From: Paenibacillus bovis
GTDB lineage: Bacteria > Bacillota > Bacilli > Bacillales > Bacillaceae_C
Direction: 5' to 3'
NCBI GenBank assembly: GCA_007679095.1
Contig: VEFU01000010.1
Location: 30,008 to 94,007, forward strand
Length of the DNA stretch: 64,000 nt
The notes below the pieces were generated by a model. It saw only the letters and a list, made by a program, of their open reading frames with translations. It was not told the DNA's origin and ran no database searches. Below, in pieces: positions 15,996 to 25,426 of the stretch. The position numbers and the translations under genes were made by a program. Position 1 is the stretch's first letter. Each line of letters opens with the position of its first letter.

Positions 15996-17015
15996 TTGGG
16001 AGTTACGATAAAAGATGTAGCAAAAAAAGCGGGAGTTTCAACCTCTACAGTGTCACGGGTTATTTCTGATCATCCAAAAATAACGGAAAAAACAAAGCAA
16101 AAAGTACGGAAAGTAATGGAGGAACTACAGTTTCATATTAATGAGAATGCTCGTAATTTAGTACAGAAATCGACAAAAACGATTGGGATTGTTATGAAGA
16201 GCTCAGCGCGTGAATCTTTTCATGATCCATTCTTTCCAGAAGTGTTACGCGGCATTAGTGCTTTATGTCATAACCAAGATTTTAGCATTAGTTTAACAAC
16301 AGGAGAATCAGAAGACGCTATTTATCAAGATGTGATTAAAATGGTTCAAGGTAAAAAAGTAGATGGAATTATTGTGTCTTATTCAAAACAAGATGATAAA
16401 GTTGTTCCTTACCTTTTAGAATATGGAATTCCATTTGTTGTAATTGGTAAGCCTCTTGGAGAAGCAAATAACATCACCTATGTTGATAATGACAATGTAA
16501 AAGCGTCAAGAGAGGCAGCAGAGTTTTTAATTAATAGAGGACATAAAAAAATAGGATATATTGGTGGATCCCTAAAATTTGAAGTAGCTAAGTACCGTTT
16601 ACAAGGTTTTAAAGAAGCAGTTCTCTTAAATCAATTAAATCTTACGGATGATTATATGAAAAATCCCGAATCTCCAGAGTTAATTGGAAAGGCCGTTCAA
16701 GAATTGATGGCTTTAAATGAACCACCAACAGGGATTGTTGCCATAGATGATTTAACAGCTTTAAACTCAATGCTTGCATTAAGAGAACAGCATGTCAACG
16801 TGCCAGAAGATGTTAGTCTCGTTAGCTTTAATAATACGATTGTTTCTGAGTTTTCTAATCCCCCACTAACATCCATTGATACGCAAATCTATCAGTTAGG
16901 TTATGAGGCCGCAAGATGCTTGATAGAAGAAATTAGTCAACCTTCGTTATATAAGAGAAGCATTATAATCCCTACTATTATGGTCGAAAGAGAATCTACA
17001 AAACCCCTAAGTTAA
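15996..17015 (+). CDS. LacI-family repressor (MalR-like)
   Basis: This 339-residue regulator has an N-terminal helix-turn-helix (VTIKDVAKKAGVSTSTVSRV), the hinge helix ending NARNLVQKSTKTIG, and a periplasmic-binding-like effector domain with VDGIIVSYS and TGIVAIDDLTALN. It probably binds the TGCAAACGATTGC operators upstream of 14580 and is released by a glucoside or its phosphate. The start is TTG at 15996: an in-frame TAG lies two codons upstream, and AAAGGGG is about 13 nt away. It sits between transporter and glucosidase, so it should regulate its own operon. Confidence 0.9.
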   Translation: MGVTIKDVAKKAGVSTSTVSRVISDHPKITEKTKQKVRKVMEELQFHINENARNLVQKSTKTIGIVMKSSARESFHDPFFPEVLRGISALCHNQDFSISLTTGESEDAIYQDVIKMVQGKKVDGIIVSYSKQDDKVVPYLLEYGIPFVVIGKPLGEANNITYVDNDNVKASREAAEFLINRGHKKIGYIGGSLKFEVAKYRLQGFKEAVLLNQLNLTDDYMKNPESPELIGKAVQELMALNEPPTGIVAIDDLTALNSMLALREQHVNVPEDVSLVSFNNTIVSEFSNPPLTSIDTQIYQLGYEAARCLIEEISQPSLYKRSIIIPTIMVERESTKPLS

Positions 17016-17051
17016 AAATTGTTTTTAGAAATGTTGGAGGAGAGAAGTACT

Positions 17052-18719
17052 ATGAATAAACAGTGGTGGAAGGAAAGTGTCGTCTACCAGATCTATCCAA
17101 GGAGTTTTATGGATAGCAATGGTGACGGAATTGGGGACATTCAAGGTATTATTTCTAAATTAGATTATTTAAAAGAATTGGGTATAGATGTTATTTGGGT
17201 TTGTCCAATGTATCAATCCCCTAATGATGATAATGGATATGATATTTCGGATTATCAAGATATCATGGCTGATTTTGGAACAATGGCTGATTTTGATGAG
17301 TTACTAGATGAGGTTCATAAGCGTGGGATGAAATTAATATTGGACTTAGTTATTAATCATACGAGTGATGAACATCCTTGGTTTATCGAATCGCGCTCTT
17401 CTATAGATAATCCAAAAAGAGACTGGTACATTTGGAGAGATGGAAAGGACGGCAAGGAACCGAATAACTGGGAGTCTATTTTTAATGGTTCTGCTTGGAA
17501 ATATGATGAGAAAACAAACCAATACTTTATGCATATTTTCTCAGAGCGTCAACCGGATTTAAATTGGGAAAATCCAGAGGTTCGAAATGCTTTATTTGAT
17601 ATGGTCAACTGGTGGTTAGATAAAGGCATTGACGGTTTCCGCGTAGATGCGATATCTCACATAAAGAAAGAACCAGGCTTAAAGGATATGCCTAATCCAG
17701 ATAATCTTCCGTATGTGTCCTGCTTCCCAAAAATGATGAATGTCGAAGGAATTGATGAGTTTTTATCGGAGTTTGCCAATAAAACGATTAAAAACTATGA
17801 TATTATGACTGTCGGAGAAGCAAATGGTGTTGGACTAGATGATTCAGATAATTGGGTTAGTGAAGAAGACGGTTATTTTAATATGATTTTCCAATTTGAG
17901 TTTCTCGGCCTTTGGGAGAAAGAATCAGATGGAACTGTTGATGTTTTAGCATTGAAAGAAAACCTATCTAAATGGCAAACTGGTCTAGAAGGTCGTGGGT
18001 GGAATGCTTTATTTATAGAAAATCATGATCAAACCCGTAGAGTTTCAAGCTGGGGGAATGATGAGAAGTACTGGAAGCATAGTGCCAAAATGCTAGGTGC
18101 ATTATACTTCTTAATGAAAGGTACACCATTTATCTATCAAGGCCAAGAAATAGGTATGACAAATGTTCAATTTCCAAATATTGAAGATTACAATGATGTA
18201 GGGATGATTAATTACTATAATATTGAAAAGGCAAAAGGTCGCCCTCATGATGAGATTATGGAAGTGATTTGGAAACAAGGCAGGGACAACTCGAGAACAC
18301 CTATGCAGTGGAATCAAGAACATCAAGCTGGATTTACAACTGCTAATAAAACATGGTTAAAGGTAAACCCAAATTATCCAAACATTAATGTTGCCGAGCA
18401 ACTAAAAGACCAAGACTCCATTTTGAATTTCTATAAAAAATTAATTCGTATAAGAAAAGAAAATGAAGTATTTGTATATGGAATGTACGAATTATTAGAA
18501 CCAAATCATCCACATCTTTTCGTATATACACGAACATTGGATGAGGAAAAAGCAATTGTGATAAACAACTTTGCGGAACAAGTGACAAAAATTGAGCTAC
18601 CTGAATGGGTCAAAGATGCCCAACTTGTTCTGAATAACTATGATGTTCAAGATGCTGAAATCAAGCAAAAAGTTACATTGAATCCTTATGAGTCTAGGGT
18701 TTATTTATTGAAAGCTTAA
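17052..18719 (+). CDS. GH13 alpha-glucosidase (oligo-1,6-glucosidase type)
   Basis: This 555-residue cytosolic GH13 enzyme has all conserved regions: DLVINHTSDEHPWF, GFRVDAISHI with the nucleophile Asp (about residue 199), TVGEAN with the acid Glu (about 256) and FIENHDQTR. The QPDLNWENPEVR segment marks the oligo-1,6-glucosidase/MalL/sucrose isomerase group, and the Val next to the nucleophile favours alpha-1,6 activity. It would hydrolyse imported isomaltose, maltose or sucrose. The ATG at 17052 has GGAGGAGAG before it; the longer frame to 17019 has no site. It ends the operon before a terminator at 18738. Confidence 0.92.
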   Translation: MNKQWWKESVVYQIYPRSFMDSNGDGIGDIQGIISKLDYLKELGIDVIWVCPMYQSPNDDNGYDISDYQDIMADFGTMADFDELLDEVHKRGMKLILDLVINHTSDEHPWFIESRSSIDNPKRDWYIWRDGKDGKEPNNWESIFNGSAWKYDEKTNQYFMHIFSERQPDLNWENPEVRNALFDMVNWWLDKGIDGFRVDAISHIKKEPGLKDMPNPDNLPYVSCFPKMMNVEGIDEFLSEFANKTIKNYDIMTVGEANGVGLDDSDNWVSEEDGYFNMIFQFEFLGLWEKESDGTVDVLALKENLSKWQTGLEGRGWNALFIENHDQTRRVSSWGNDEKYWKHSAKMLGALYFLMKGTPFIYQGQEIGMTNVQFPNIEDYNDVGMINYYNIEKAKGRPHDEIMEVIWKQGRDNSRTPMQWNQEHQAGFTTANKTWLKVNPNYPNINVAEQLKDQDSILNFYKKLIRIRKENEVFVYGMYELLEPNHPHLFVYTRTLDEEKAIVINNFAEQVTKIELPEWVKDAQLVLNNYDVQDAEIKQKVTLNPYESRVYLLKA

Positions 18720-18737
18720 CATGATAAATTTAAGATG

Positions 18738-18768
18738 GCCTGTCCTCATTTAGAGAACAGGCTTTTTT
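18738..18768 (+). terminator. Terminator of the glucoside operon
   Basis: GCCTGTCCTC (18738-18747) pairs with GAGAACAGGC (18753-18762) with one mismatch, followed by TTTTTT. Confidence 0.8.
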
Positions 18769-18769
18769 A

Positions 18770-19513
18770 TTATTGGGCAGTATATCCGCCATCAATCATA
18801 AGTGAACTACCTGTTACAAATTCATTTTCGCATAAAAAGATAATCCCATGGGCAATTTCGTCTGCTGTACCTAGTCGTCCAATCGGATGTCGTGCGACTA
18901 ATCCATCATAAAAGTCTCCTAGCGCTTCTTTATTTACCATTCCTGATTCGACATAGCCAGGACAAACTGCATTTACTCGTATGTTTTTATCAGCGTACTC
19001 AAGTGCAAGCGACTTTGTTAATATATTTACAGCACCTTTACTTGCGTTATATGCGAATGCACCAGCTTCACCAACATGCCCTAGTATCGACGCAGTGTTA
19101 ACAATGGACCCACCGCCAGTTTTGAGCATTTCCCTAATAGCATATTTCGCACCGTAAAAGACACCGTCTTGGTTAATGGCAATTACTTTGTGATAATCTT
19201 CATAGGACAACTCATGAGTCTCTGCAAGTACCCCAATACCTGCATTATTAACCATAATATCTAAGCGTCCATAAGTCTTTACAGTTTTCTGAACAAGGTT
19301 CTCCACTGATTTTTCTTCTGCAGCATTAACATAGATGAATGTAACATCTGCACCACTACTCTTTAAATCAGTCTCTACTGATTTTCCACCGTCTTCATTA
19401 TAATCAGCTATTACAACTTTAGCTCCTTTATTAATAAAGGCCTTTACAGTTGCTAAACCAATACCAGAAGCTCCACCTGTAACGATAGCTACTTTGTCCT
19501 TTAAATCATACAT
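18770..19513 (-). CDS. Short-chain dehydrogenase/reductase
   Basis: This 247-residue classical SDR has the cofactor motif TGGASGIG, an Asp at the end of beta-2 (VVIADYN) that favours NAD over NADP, NNAGIG, the catalytic Ser region NTASILGHVG, the YNASK active-site pair and NAVCPGYVESGM. It oxidises or reduces an alcohol/ketone in the cytosol; the substrate is unknown. Relatives are often named glucose 1-dehydrogenase or 3-oxoacyl-ACP reductase without test. A GAAAGGAG ribosome site precedes the ATG. It is a single gene, convergent with the glucoside operon. Confidence 0.88.
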   Translation of the reverse strand: MYDLKDKVAIVTGGASGIGLATVKAFINKGAKVVIADYNEDGGKSVETDLKSSGADVTFIYVNAAEEKSVENLVQKTVKTYGRLDIMVNNAGIGVLAETHELSYEDYHKVIAINQDGVFYGAKYAIREMLKTGGGSIVNTASILGHVGEAGAFAYNASKGAVNILTKSLALEYADKNIRVNAVCPGYVESGMVNKEALGDFYDGLVARHPIGRLGTADEIAHGIIFLCENEFVTGSSLMIDGGYTAQ

Positions 19514-19581
19514 ATTTATGCTCCTTTCAATTGGTTGTGTTCTATCTCTTTTAAAGTTCCCTTAAATAACGAACATAAACT

Positions 19582-19614
19582 AAAAAAGGTGGTTCCAAGA
19601 AGAACCACCTTTTT
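19582..19614 (-). terminator. Terminator of the CAP-domain lipoprotein gene
   Basis: AAAAGGTGGTTC/GAACCACCTTTT stem with a 6-nt loop, with T runs on both strands; it follows the minus-strand gene ending at 19623. Confidence 0.85.
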
Positions 19615-19622
19615 ATAGTATT

Positions 19623-20453
19623 TTATTTCTTAATAAACATTTGCACCCATTGATTTCCGCCTTGTTCATATCCTACACCGATGTGAGTATACTTATTATC
19701 TAGAATGTTCTTGCGATGCCCTTCACTGTTCATCCATGCTTTTACAACTTCTTCAGGAGATTTTTGACCTTGTGCAATGTTTTCTCCTGCAGCTGAATAT
19801 GATATTCCAAAATCCCTCATCATATCGAAAGGTGATCCATACGTAGGGCTAGTATGAGAGAAATACCCTTTTTCATACATATCTTGTGCTTTTACATCTG
19901 CTACATTATTTAATGCAGAATCTGCTTTTAGAGCAGGTAATCCAGCTTTTGATCTTTCCTCATTTGTTAATCTTATAACAGTTGCTACATATTTATTTAC
20001 CCCTTGTGTTGCATTATCTGCATTATTTGCTGGTGGGGTTTGTTGTTTTGGCTGTGCTGCTTGTGGTTGCTGTGGCTGTTGTGCTGGTTGTTGTGTTTGT
20101 GGTGCAGGTGCTTTTTGAGCATTTTTATCATTTTTCTTCTGTGTTACGTTAGGTCCTTGATCTGGTACTATATCGCCAAATTGTATTCCTTTATCGGATT
20201 CTTGAAAATCAATTTGTCCATCAGGTGTGTATTTCCCAATAATCGTCTTAAATTCATACTTTGCATCTTGAATCTTGATTGGTACTGTATGTGGATAGTT
20301 CCTACTATCCAAGTCTGTTCTAAAGCTTGAAATATTGTCATCGCCTTTTGCCTTATTGGCTACATCTTTATCATTGTCATTATTATTGTTACATGCTGTA
20401 AGCAAAACCATTAATAAGCTTAAAAAGATTATTTTCAATTTGTTTATTTTCAT
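19623..20453 (-). CDS. CAP/SCP-domain lipoprotein (YkwD-like)
   Basis: This 276-residue protein has a lipoprotein signal ending in LLTAC. A polar region follows, then a Pro/Gln/Ala-rich linker (about residues 113-145), then a C-terminal CAP domain with the conserved TNEERSKAGLPAL, YFSHTSP, AGENIAQG, SEGHRKNIL and HIGVGYE segments. The linker suits spanning the cell wall. CAP proteins of Bacillus relate to sporulation and the envelope, but a biochemical role has not been settled. The gene has its own terminator and is divergent from the small protein at 20626. Confidence 0.88.
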   Translation of the reverse strand: MKINKLKIIFLSLLMVLLTACNNNNDNDKDVANKAKGDDNISSFRTDLDSRNYPHTVPIKIQDAKYEFKTIIGKYTPDGQIDFQESDKGIQFGDIVPDQGPNVTQKKNDKNAQKAPAPQTQQPAQQPQQPQAAQPKQQTPPANNADNATQGVNKYVATVIRLTNEERSKAGLPALKADSALNNVADVKAQDMYEKGYFSHTSPTYGSPFDMMRDFGISYSAAGENIAQGQKSPEEVVKAWMNSEGHRKNILDNKYTHIGVGYEQGGNQWVQMFIKK

Positions 20454-20625
20454 GGTGAATTACTCCTTTTGTTTTTTCTTATTTTCTCTACTTTCACCGA
20501 AAATAATATGGTAATTAAAAACAGTACACGACAATTTGGAAACACCTTCCGATAATTTACAGATTAAATTAAGGAAAATTACCAATTATATATGATAACG
20601 AGATATAGTAGGGAGGTTTTTCATT

Positions 20626-20883
20626 GTGATTGATTTTTTCGATAATGGTGACGCAAAACTTTATGAGGATCGCTATCAATTGTACGTAAATGGTGATTAT
20701 ATAGGAGATAAAACATTAAAAAATATGAGTGATAACTTATCTGATGTTGATAGTTTTTTGAAGAATAAAGGCTTTAGGCAATTTAAATCGCAGTTAGAGG
20801 GAGATCATTATAATATTGAAGCGTCGACAGATGAAGCCGAGGGAATTTCGGATGCTCTTTTTGTATATGTAAATAATCGTTAG
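20626..20883 (+). CDS. Small acidic protein of unknown function
   Basis: I do not recognise this 85-residue protein. It starts with GTG, with GGGAGG 9 nt upstream, which supports translation. It has no signal peptide, membrane segment or cysteine. The composition is acidic and aromatic (MIDFFDNGDAKLYEDRYQLY), with a likely beta-alpha-beta pattern including VDSFLKNKGFRQFKSQLEG. It is a single gene between the CAP lipoprotein and the GH2 gene, followed by a shared terminator. Confidence 0.65.
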   Translation: MIDFFDNGDAKLYEDRYQLYVNGDYIGDKTLKNMSDNLSDVDSFLKNKGFRQFKSQLEGDHYNIEASTDEAEGISDALFVYVNNR

Positions 20884-20888
20884 AAATA

Positions 20889-20922
20889 AAATGGAGACAT
20901 TCGTTTCCGAGTGTCTCCATTT
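20889..20922. terminator. Bidirectional terminator
   Basis: AAATGGAGACA (20889-20899) pairs with TGTCTCCATTT (20912-20922). The T run is best on the minus strand, where it ends the GH2 unit; it also follows the small plus-strand gene. Confidence 0.75.
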
Positions 20923-20930
20923 AAATCCAA

Positions 20931-23303
20931 TTATTTTGCTTGGATGATGACGCTAGCTGTTGGTAATCCTGGAGAAGTGGCAGTTACGATAATTTCTCCT
21001 GCTTTTGTTGTAGATCTTATATAAGCTAGTAACATTCCGTTATGGACTTGTCTTTTCTTGGAACTATATGGTGTTAAATCTTGTGCATTTCCATTTTCAA
21101 GTCCCAATATTTCACCTGGACCTTCAATAGAAAGGGATATTTCATTATTCGCTAAATATACTGTTTTACCATTGACGTCTACAATTTCCATCTCGATGTG
21201 CGCTATATCGAGGCCATTGGCTTTCATTTCTAGCGAATCTGAACTCATATCAATTTTTTCTGGTTCTGAATTTGTCATAAGTTCATAAGATACATTCTTA
21301 CCGGATTTGTGTTTTGCTACAACTTCGATCGTACCCTCTTCAAACATAACCTCCCAGCGGATGAACTCATCTGACTCACCGCGGTGTTTACTTCCTAATG
21401 ACTTACCATTTAAAAATAGCTCTGCTTCATCACAATTCGTATAGCATAATACTTGTAATTGCTCTCCTGTATTCCAGTTCCAGTGAGGAGAAGCATACCA
21501 CCTTGGGTTATGATTAGATTTTACGTCGTCTGGCCGCACCACTGATAAAAATGCCATTGGCTTCGTACTCCATAAACTTTGACGGTGGAAATAATTAGGC
21601 TTTTTAAAACCAGCAAGATCCATGAATCCTGCTTGTGAAGCGCGAATTGGCCATCCTTTAGCTTCTCCTAAGAAGTCAATTCCTGTCCAAATAAACTGTG
21701 CGCTCATTGCATCATTGTCTCTTACTGCGAGCCATGCTTCCATGCTAGCTCCATTTTCACTCCCATATATGACTCTGTCCGGATATTGTTTCAAATCCTC
21801 TTCATATAAATGTTCTTTGTAGTTGTAGCCCACAATATCCACTGTATCTGATAAGCCAGTTAAATTGGACAGTTCAGGAAATGCTAATGCTGCTGTCACT
21901 GGTCTTGTCGTATCGCATTCCTTCACATACTTTACTAACCGTTTTGAGATTGTTACTAACCTCTCCGCATTTGGTTTATTTGGGTCATATTTTCTTTCTG
22001 CTGCTGGCTTATTTGCATCGTTATTTCCAGTCATTGTTTCAAAGTATGGATGACAATAAGGGTCGTTAGGATAATCTATTTCGTTCCCGATACTCCACAT
22101 AATAATAGATGGATGGTTACGATCTCGAAGCACCATTTCTTTCATATCAATTTCGCCCCATTGTGGGAAATCCTCATAATATCCAAAATGTTTCGGAGGG
22201 TACACATTATGGCCAGTAGACCATTTGTTTTTTACTCCTTCCCACTCATCAAATGCTTCGTCAATGACTAAGAATCCCATTTGATCACATAAATCAAGTA
22301 AATTTGGAGCTGGAGGATTATGGCTCATTCTAATTGCATTGCTGCCCATTTCTTTAAAAGCTTCAAGTCTACGTTCCCAAACCTTTTGAGGAACTGCAGC
22401 TCCTAAAGCACCGGCATCATGGTGAATACAAACTCCTTTTAATTTCATATTAATCCCATTTAGGAAAAATCCTTTTTCTGCATCAAATTCAAACCAACGA
22501 ATTCCAGTGGTTGTCTTTATATAATCAATAATCTCTCCATTTTTTATGATCTCCGTTACAACAGAATACAGATATGGTGTATCAGGTGACCATAGGTGTG
22601 GATTACTCACATGGAGTAATTGATTTGCTTTTAGCCCTGATTCCGCACTGATCTCATACGATTCTATTGTAGATACAATTGCATTTCCATCCGCATCCAC
22701 TAATGTATTTTTTATATCAATAGATTCATCGGTCTGTGTTTCATTTGTAAGACGTACATTGACTGAAACATCTGCATACTCTTTCGTTACTTGAGGTGTT
22801 GTGACAAATACTCCATACTGGTCTATATGAACTTGGCCTGTAATTGTAAGATACACATCTCTATAAATACCGGAACCAGTAAACCAGCGAGAATCTGCAA
22901 TATCTTTATGATTAACCTTAACGGAAATAAGATTTTCCTCTCCAAAGGTAATAAAATCAGTAATGTCATATGTGAACGTACTGTATCCATATGGTCTTTT
23001 ACCGATATAATAACTATTGCACCATACTTGTGAATTATTGTAGACACCTTCAAAAGTGATATAAACTCTTTTACCTTTCATATCCTCTGGTAGGAGAAAC
23101 TTTTTTCGATACCAGCCGATACCACCAGGCAAATATCCGGTTCCACTTGAATATTCTTTCGAAAAAGGCTCTTCAACAGACCAATCATGAGGGAGTGTTA
23201 CATTTCTCCAATTAGAATCATCTAACCCCTTATACCAAGCTCTTTCTTCTTCACCTCTAAAGAATTTCCAGTTTAAATTTAGTAACTCAGTATGTCGCCC
23301 CAC
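20931..23303 (-). CDS. GH2 beta-galactosidase-like enzyme
   Basis: This protein of about 790 residues has the GH2 order: sugar-binding sandwich (LPHDWSVEEPFS, WYRKKF, GVYNNSQVW, YGYSTFTYDIT), Ig-like domain, TIM barrel, then C-terminal Ig-like domains of the DUF4982/GH2C type. The barrel shows GVCIHHDAGALG, NAIRMSHNPP, the acid/base Glu in WSIGNEIDYP and a likely nucleophile Glu in VIYGSENGAS. No signal peptide. The frame opens with a TTG directly against AGGAGG, which leaves no spacer; the GTG at 23303, 9 nt from that site, is the better start. It is probably cotranscribed with the aldo/keto reductase upstream. Confidence 0.87.
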   Translation of the reverse strand: MGRHTELLNLNWKFFRGEEERAWYKGLDDSNWRNVTLPHDWSVEEPFSKEYSSGTGYLPGGIGWYRKKFLLPEDMKGKRVYITFEGVYNNSQVWCNSYYIGKRPYGYSTFTYDITDFITFGEENLISVKVNHKDIADSRWFTGSGIYRDVYLTITGQVHIDQYGVFVTTPQVTKEYADVSVNVRLTNETQTDESIDIKNTLVDADGNAIVSTIESYEISAESGLKANQLLHVSNPHLWSPDTPYLYSVVTEIIKNGEIIDYIKTTTGIRWFEFDAEKGFFLNGINMKLKGVCIHHDAGALGAAVPQKVWERRLEAFKEMGSNAIRMSHNPPAPNLLDLCDQMGFLVIDEAFDEWEGVKNKWSTGHNVYPPKHFGYYEDFPQWGEIDMKEMVLRDRNHPSIIMWSIGNEIDYPNDPYCHPYFETMTGNNDANKPAAERKYDPNKPNAERLVTISKRLVKYVKECDTTRPVTAALAFPELSNLTGLSDTVDIVGYNYKEHLYEEDLKQYPDRVIYGSENGASMEAWLAVRDNDAMSAQFIWTGIDFLGEAKGWPIRASQAGFMDLAGFKKPNYFHRQSLWSTKPMAFLSVVRPDDVKSNHNPRWYASPHWNWNTGEQLQVLCYTNCDEAELFLNGKSLGSKHRGESDEFIRWEVMFEEGTIEVVAKHKSGKNVSYELMTNSEPEKIDMSSDSLEMKANGLDIAHIEMEIVDVNGKTVYLANNEISLSIEGPGEILGLENGNAQDLTPYSSKKRQVHNGMLLAYIRSTTKAGEIIVTATSPGLPTASVIIQAK

Positions 23304-23336
23304 TACATTCAACCTCCTAGTTATGAATGATATAAG

Positions 23337-24329
23337 TTAACTGTGTAAAATCTCATCAATTTTAGCTAATTCATCTGTACTAAAATGTAGATTATTTAAT
23401 GCAGCTACATTATCTTCAATTTGCTCGACGCGACTTGCGCCTATTAATGCGGAAGTAACTTTCCCATCACGGAGAACCCATGCTAATGCCATTTGGGCTA
23501 ATGATTGTCCCCTTTGTGCTGCTATTTCGTTCAATTTTTCAACTTTGCGAAGCACTGCTTCTGTTACTTGATTTTTATGGAGAGCTCCTGTCGGCTTTGC
23601 GGCACGTGAGTTGTCAGGTACTCCACCTAAATATTTGTTGGTGAGTAGTCCTTGTTGTAATGGGCAAAATGCAATGGAACCGATTCCATTTTGTTTAAGA
23701 ACATCTTGTAAACCATCCTCAATCCACCTATTTAACATCGAATAGCTTGGTTGGTGAATTAATAATGGAGTTCCTAAGTTATTTAGAATTTTTACTGCTT
23801 CTGCCGTTTGCTCATCAGAGTAATTAGAGATCCCAACATATAATGCTTTTCCTTGGCGTACCACTTGATCAAGTGCTCCCATTGTTTCTTCTAATGGTGT
23901 GTTAGGGTCTGGGCGATGGGAATAAAAAATATCAACATAATCTAATCCCATTCGTTTCAAACTTTGATCTAGACTAGCAATCATATATTTTTTCGAGCCC
24001 CAATCACCATAAGGACCACTCCACATGCCATAACCAGCCTTTGTAGAAATAATCATTTCATCGCGATAAGGTTTAAAATCAGATGCTAACATTCTACCAA
24101 ACATCTCTTCCGCTAAACCTGGTGGTGGTCCGTAATTATTTGCGAGGTCAAAGTGGGTAATCCCTAAATCAAATGCTTTTCTAAGCATGGCACGTCCATT
24201 TTCATAGGTATCCACACCACCAAAATTGTGCCAAAGGCCTAGGGATATAGCGGGTAAAAGTAATCCTGAATTGCCAGTTCTGTTGTACTTCATTATTTCA
24301 TACCGTTTTTCGTTTGCTGCATATGTCAT
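23337..24329 (-). CDS. Aldo/keto reductase (YghZ/GPR-like)
   Basis: This 330-residue NADPH enzyme has the (beta/alpha)8 aldo/keto reductase fold: FDLANNYGPPPG with the catalytic Asp/Tyr, STKAGYGMW with the Lys, and YSHRPDPNTPLEE with the His. WSGPYGDWGSKKYM and the C-terminal SALIGASRVEQIEDN mark the AKR14/L-glyceraldehyde-3-phosphate reductase group. It reduces a small aldehyde or sugar; the true substrate is not visible. AAGGAG precedes the ATG. It is first in a two-gene unit with the GH2 enzyme 24 bp downstream. Confidence 0.9.
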   Translation of the reverse strand: MTYAANEKRYEIMKYNRTGNSGLLLPAISLGLWHNFGGVDTYENGRAMLRKAFDLGITHFDLANNYGPPPGLAEEMFGRMLASDFKPYRDEMIISTKAGYGMWSGPYGDWGSKKYMIASLDQSLKRMGLDYVDIFYSHRPDPNTPLEETMGALDQVVRQGKALYVGISNYSDEQTAEAVKILNNLGTPLLIHQPSYSMLNRWIEDGLQDVLKQNGIGSIAFCPLQQGLLTNKYLGGVPDNSRAAKPTGALHKNQVTEAVLRKVEKLNEIAAQRGQSLAQMALAWVLRDGKVTSALIGASRVEQIEDNVAALNNLHFSTDELAKIDEILHS

Positions 24330-24444
24330 TGTATAATCTCCTTTTTTTCTATATATCTAGTATTTATATGAAAAGGGTTTCATTTAATGAAAGTATATTT
24401 CTTCTTTTCTCTTAATACAAGTAGGATTATTTATTTAAAATAAA

Positions 24445-24633
24445 AGCTCTGTTAAACTCTGTTGTTGATTTTCGCTCCTGTACACTCGCTTTCCGCGGGC
24501 GCGGCCTCAGCTAACTTGGCAAAGAAAACAGCTTTGCCAAGTGGATCTTCGGCTCGTGCTGTTCCCGCTGGAGTCTCGTGTACATCCGCTACATTCAACT
24601 AAGTTGTTAACAACAATGAACTTTAACAGAGCC
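24445..24633. repeat. 189-bp dispersed repeat R1, copy 2 (inverted)
   Basis: Same length as the copy at 9163-9351 but reversed: AGCTCTGTTAAACTCTGTTG at the left and GAACTTTAACAGAGCC at the right, with the same CTTGGCAAAG/CTTTGCCAAG hairpin. It lies between the aldo/keto reductase promoter region and the preQ1 riboswitch. Confidence 0.85.
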
Positions 24634-24725
24634 AAAATAAAAAATCATTAGAAACGAGAGGTATCTGTATAAATTGGATTGGTTGACTCTTTTGTTTATA
24701 TTTTGATATGATGATGTAGGATAAT

Positions 24726-24781
24726 TACCCGAGACCTTTCGGGAGAGGTTCATAGCTGATACCCTCTATAAAAAACTATGG
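24726..24781 (+). promoter_or_regulatory. preQ1-I riboswitch aptamer
   Basis: AGAGGTTCATAGCTGATACC followed by CTCTATAAAAAACTATGG fits the class I preQ1 aptamer. P1 is AGAGG/CCTCT, P2 is CATAG/CTATG, and the A-rich strand between them crosses the P1 groove. A small upstream hairpin CCCGA/TCGGG (24728-24743) precedes P1. The following genes are queF and a VUT transporter, the known regulon. Confidence 0.93.
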
Positions 24782-24795
24782 ATATATGACGATAT

Positions 24796-24830
24796 GCCAT
24801 GTCCATAATAGGACATGGCTTTTTTTATTT
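24796..24830 (+). terminator. Riboswitch-controlled terminator
   Basis: GCCATGTCC/GGACATGGC with loop ATAATA, then TTTTTTT. It lies 15 nt after the aptamer and before queF, so preQ1 binding is expected to stop transcription here. Confidence 0.88.
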
Positions 24831-24907
24831 TATCCTATATGTTTTAGAGATGATGTTATGGCCTTTCTTGGAAAAATTTCGGAAGCATTTTTCAAGGAGG
24901 TTTTTTT

Positions 24908-25408
24908 ATGTCAGGCCGTAGCCATGAACAAGGGTTAAAAGATTTAACGTTATTAGGAAACCAAAATACACAATACTCATTTGAGTACGCTCCTGAGGTA
25001 TTGGAGGCAGTAGATAATTTACATTCCAATCGGGATTATTTTGTAAAGTTTAACTGTCCAGAATTTACGAGTTTATGTCCATTAACGAATCAACCAGATT
25101 TTGCAACGATGTATATTTCGTATATACCAGATAAAAAGCTAGTTGAAAGTAAATCTTTGAAACTATATTTATTTAGTTTTAGAAATCATGGGGATTTCCA
25201 TGAAGACTGTGTAAATATTATCATGAATGATTTAATTGCTTTATTAGCCCCAAGATATATTGAAGTTTGGGGAAAATTCACCCCACGTGGCGGGATTTCC
25301 ATTGATCCTTGGTGCAATTATGGAAAACCAGGAACGAAGTATGAGGAAATGGCTAATTACCGTTTAATGAATCATGATCTCAATCCTGAAAAAATCGATA
25401 ATAGATAG
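24908..25408 (+). CDS. queF: 7-cyano-7-deazaguanine (preQ0) reductase QueF
   Basis: This 166-residue tunnel-fold enzyme reduces the nitrile of preQ0 to the amine of preQ1 with two NADPH, a step to queuosine in t[13 protein letters not shown] holds the covalent Cys57 and the proton donor Asp64; [20 protein letters not shown] is the QueF motif that binds NADPH. The length matches the short type I form of Bacillus. AAGGAGG precedes the ATG. It is the first gene under the preQ1 riboswitch and is followed 18 bp later by the transporter. Confidence 0.97.
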   Translation: MSGRSHEQGLKDLTLLGNQNTQYSFEYAPEVLEAVDNLHSNRDYFVKFNCPEFTSLCPLTNQPDFATMYISYIPDKKLVESKSLKLYLFSFRNHGDFHEDCVNIIMNDLIALLAPRYIEVWGKFTPRGGISIDPWCNYGKPGTKYEEMANYRLMNHDLNPEKIDNR

Positions 25409-25426
25409 TGGAGGGAGGAGAAGCCA

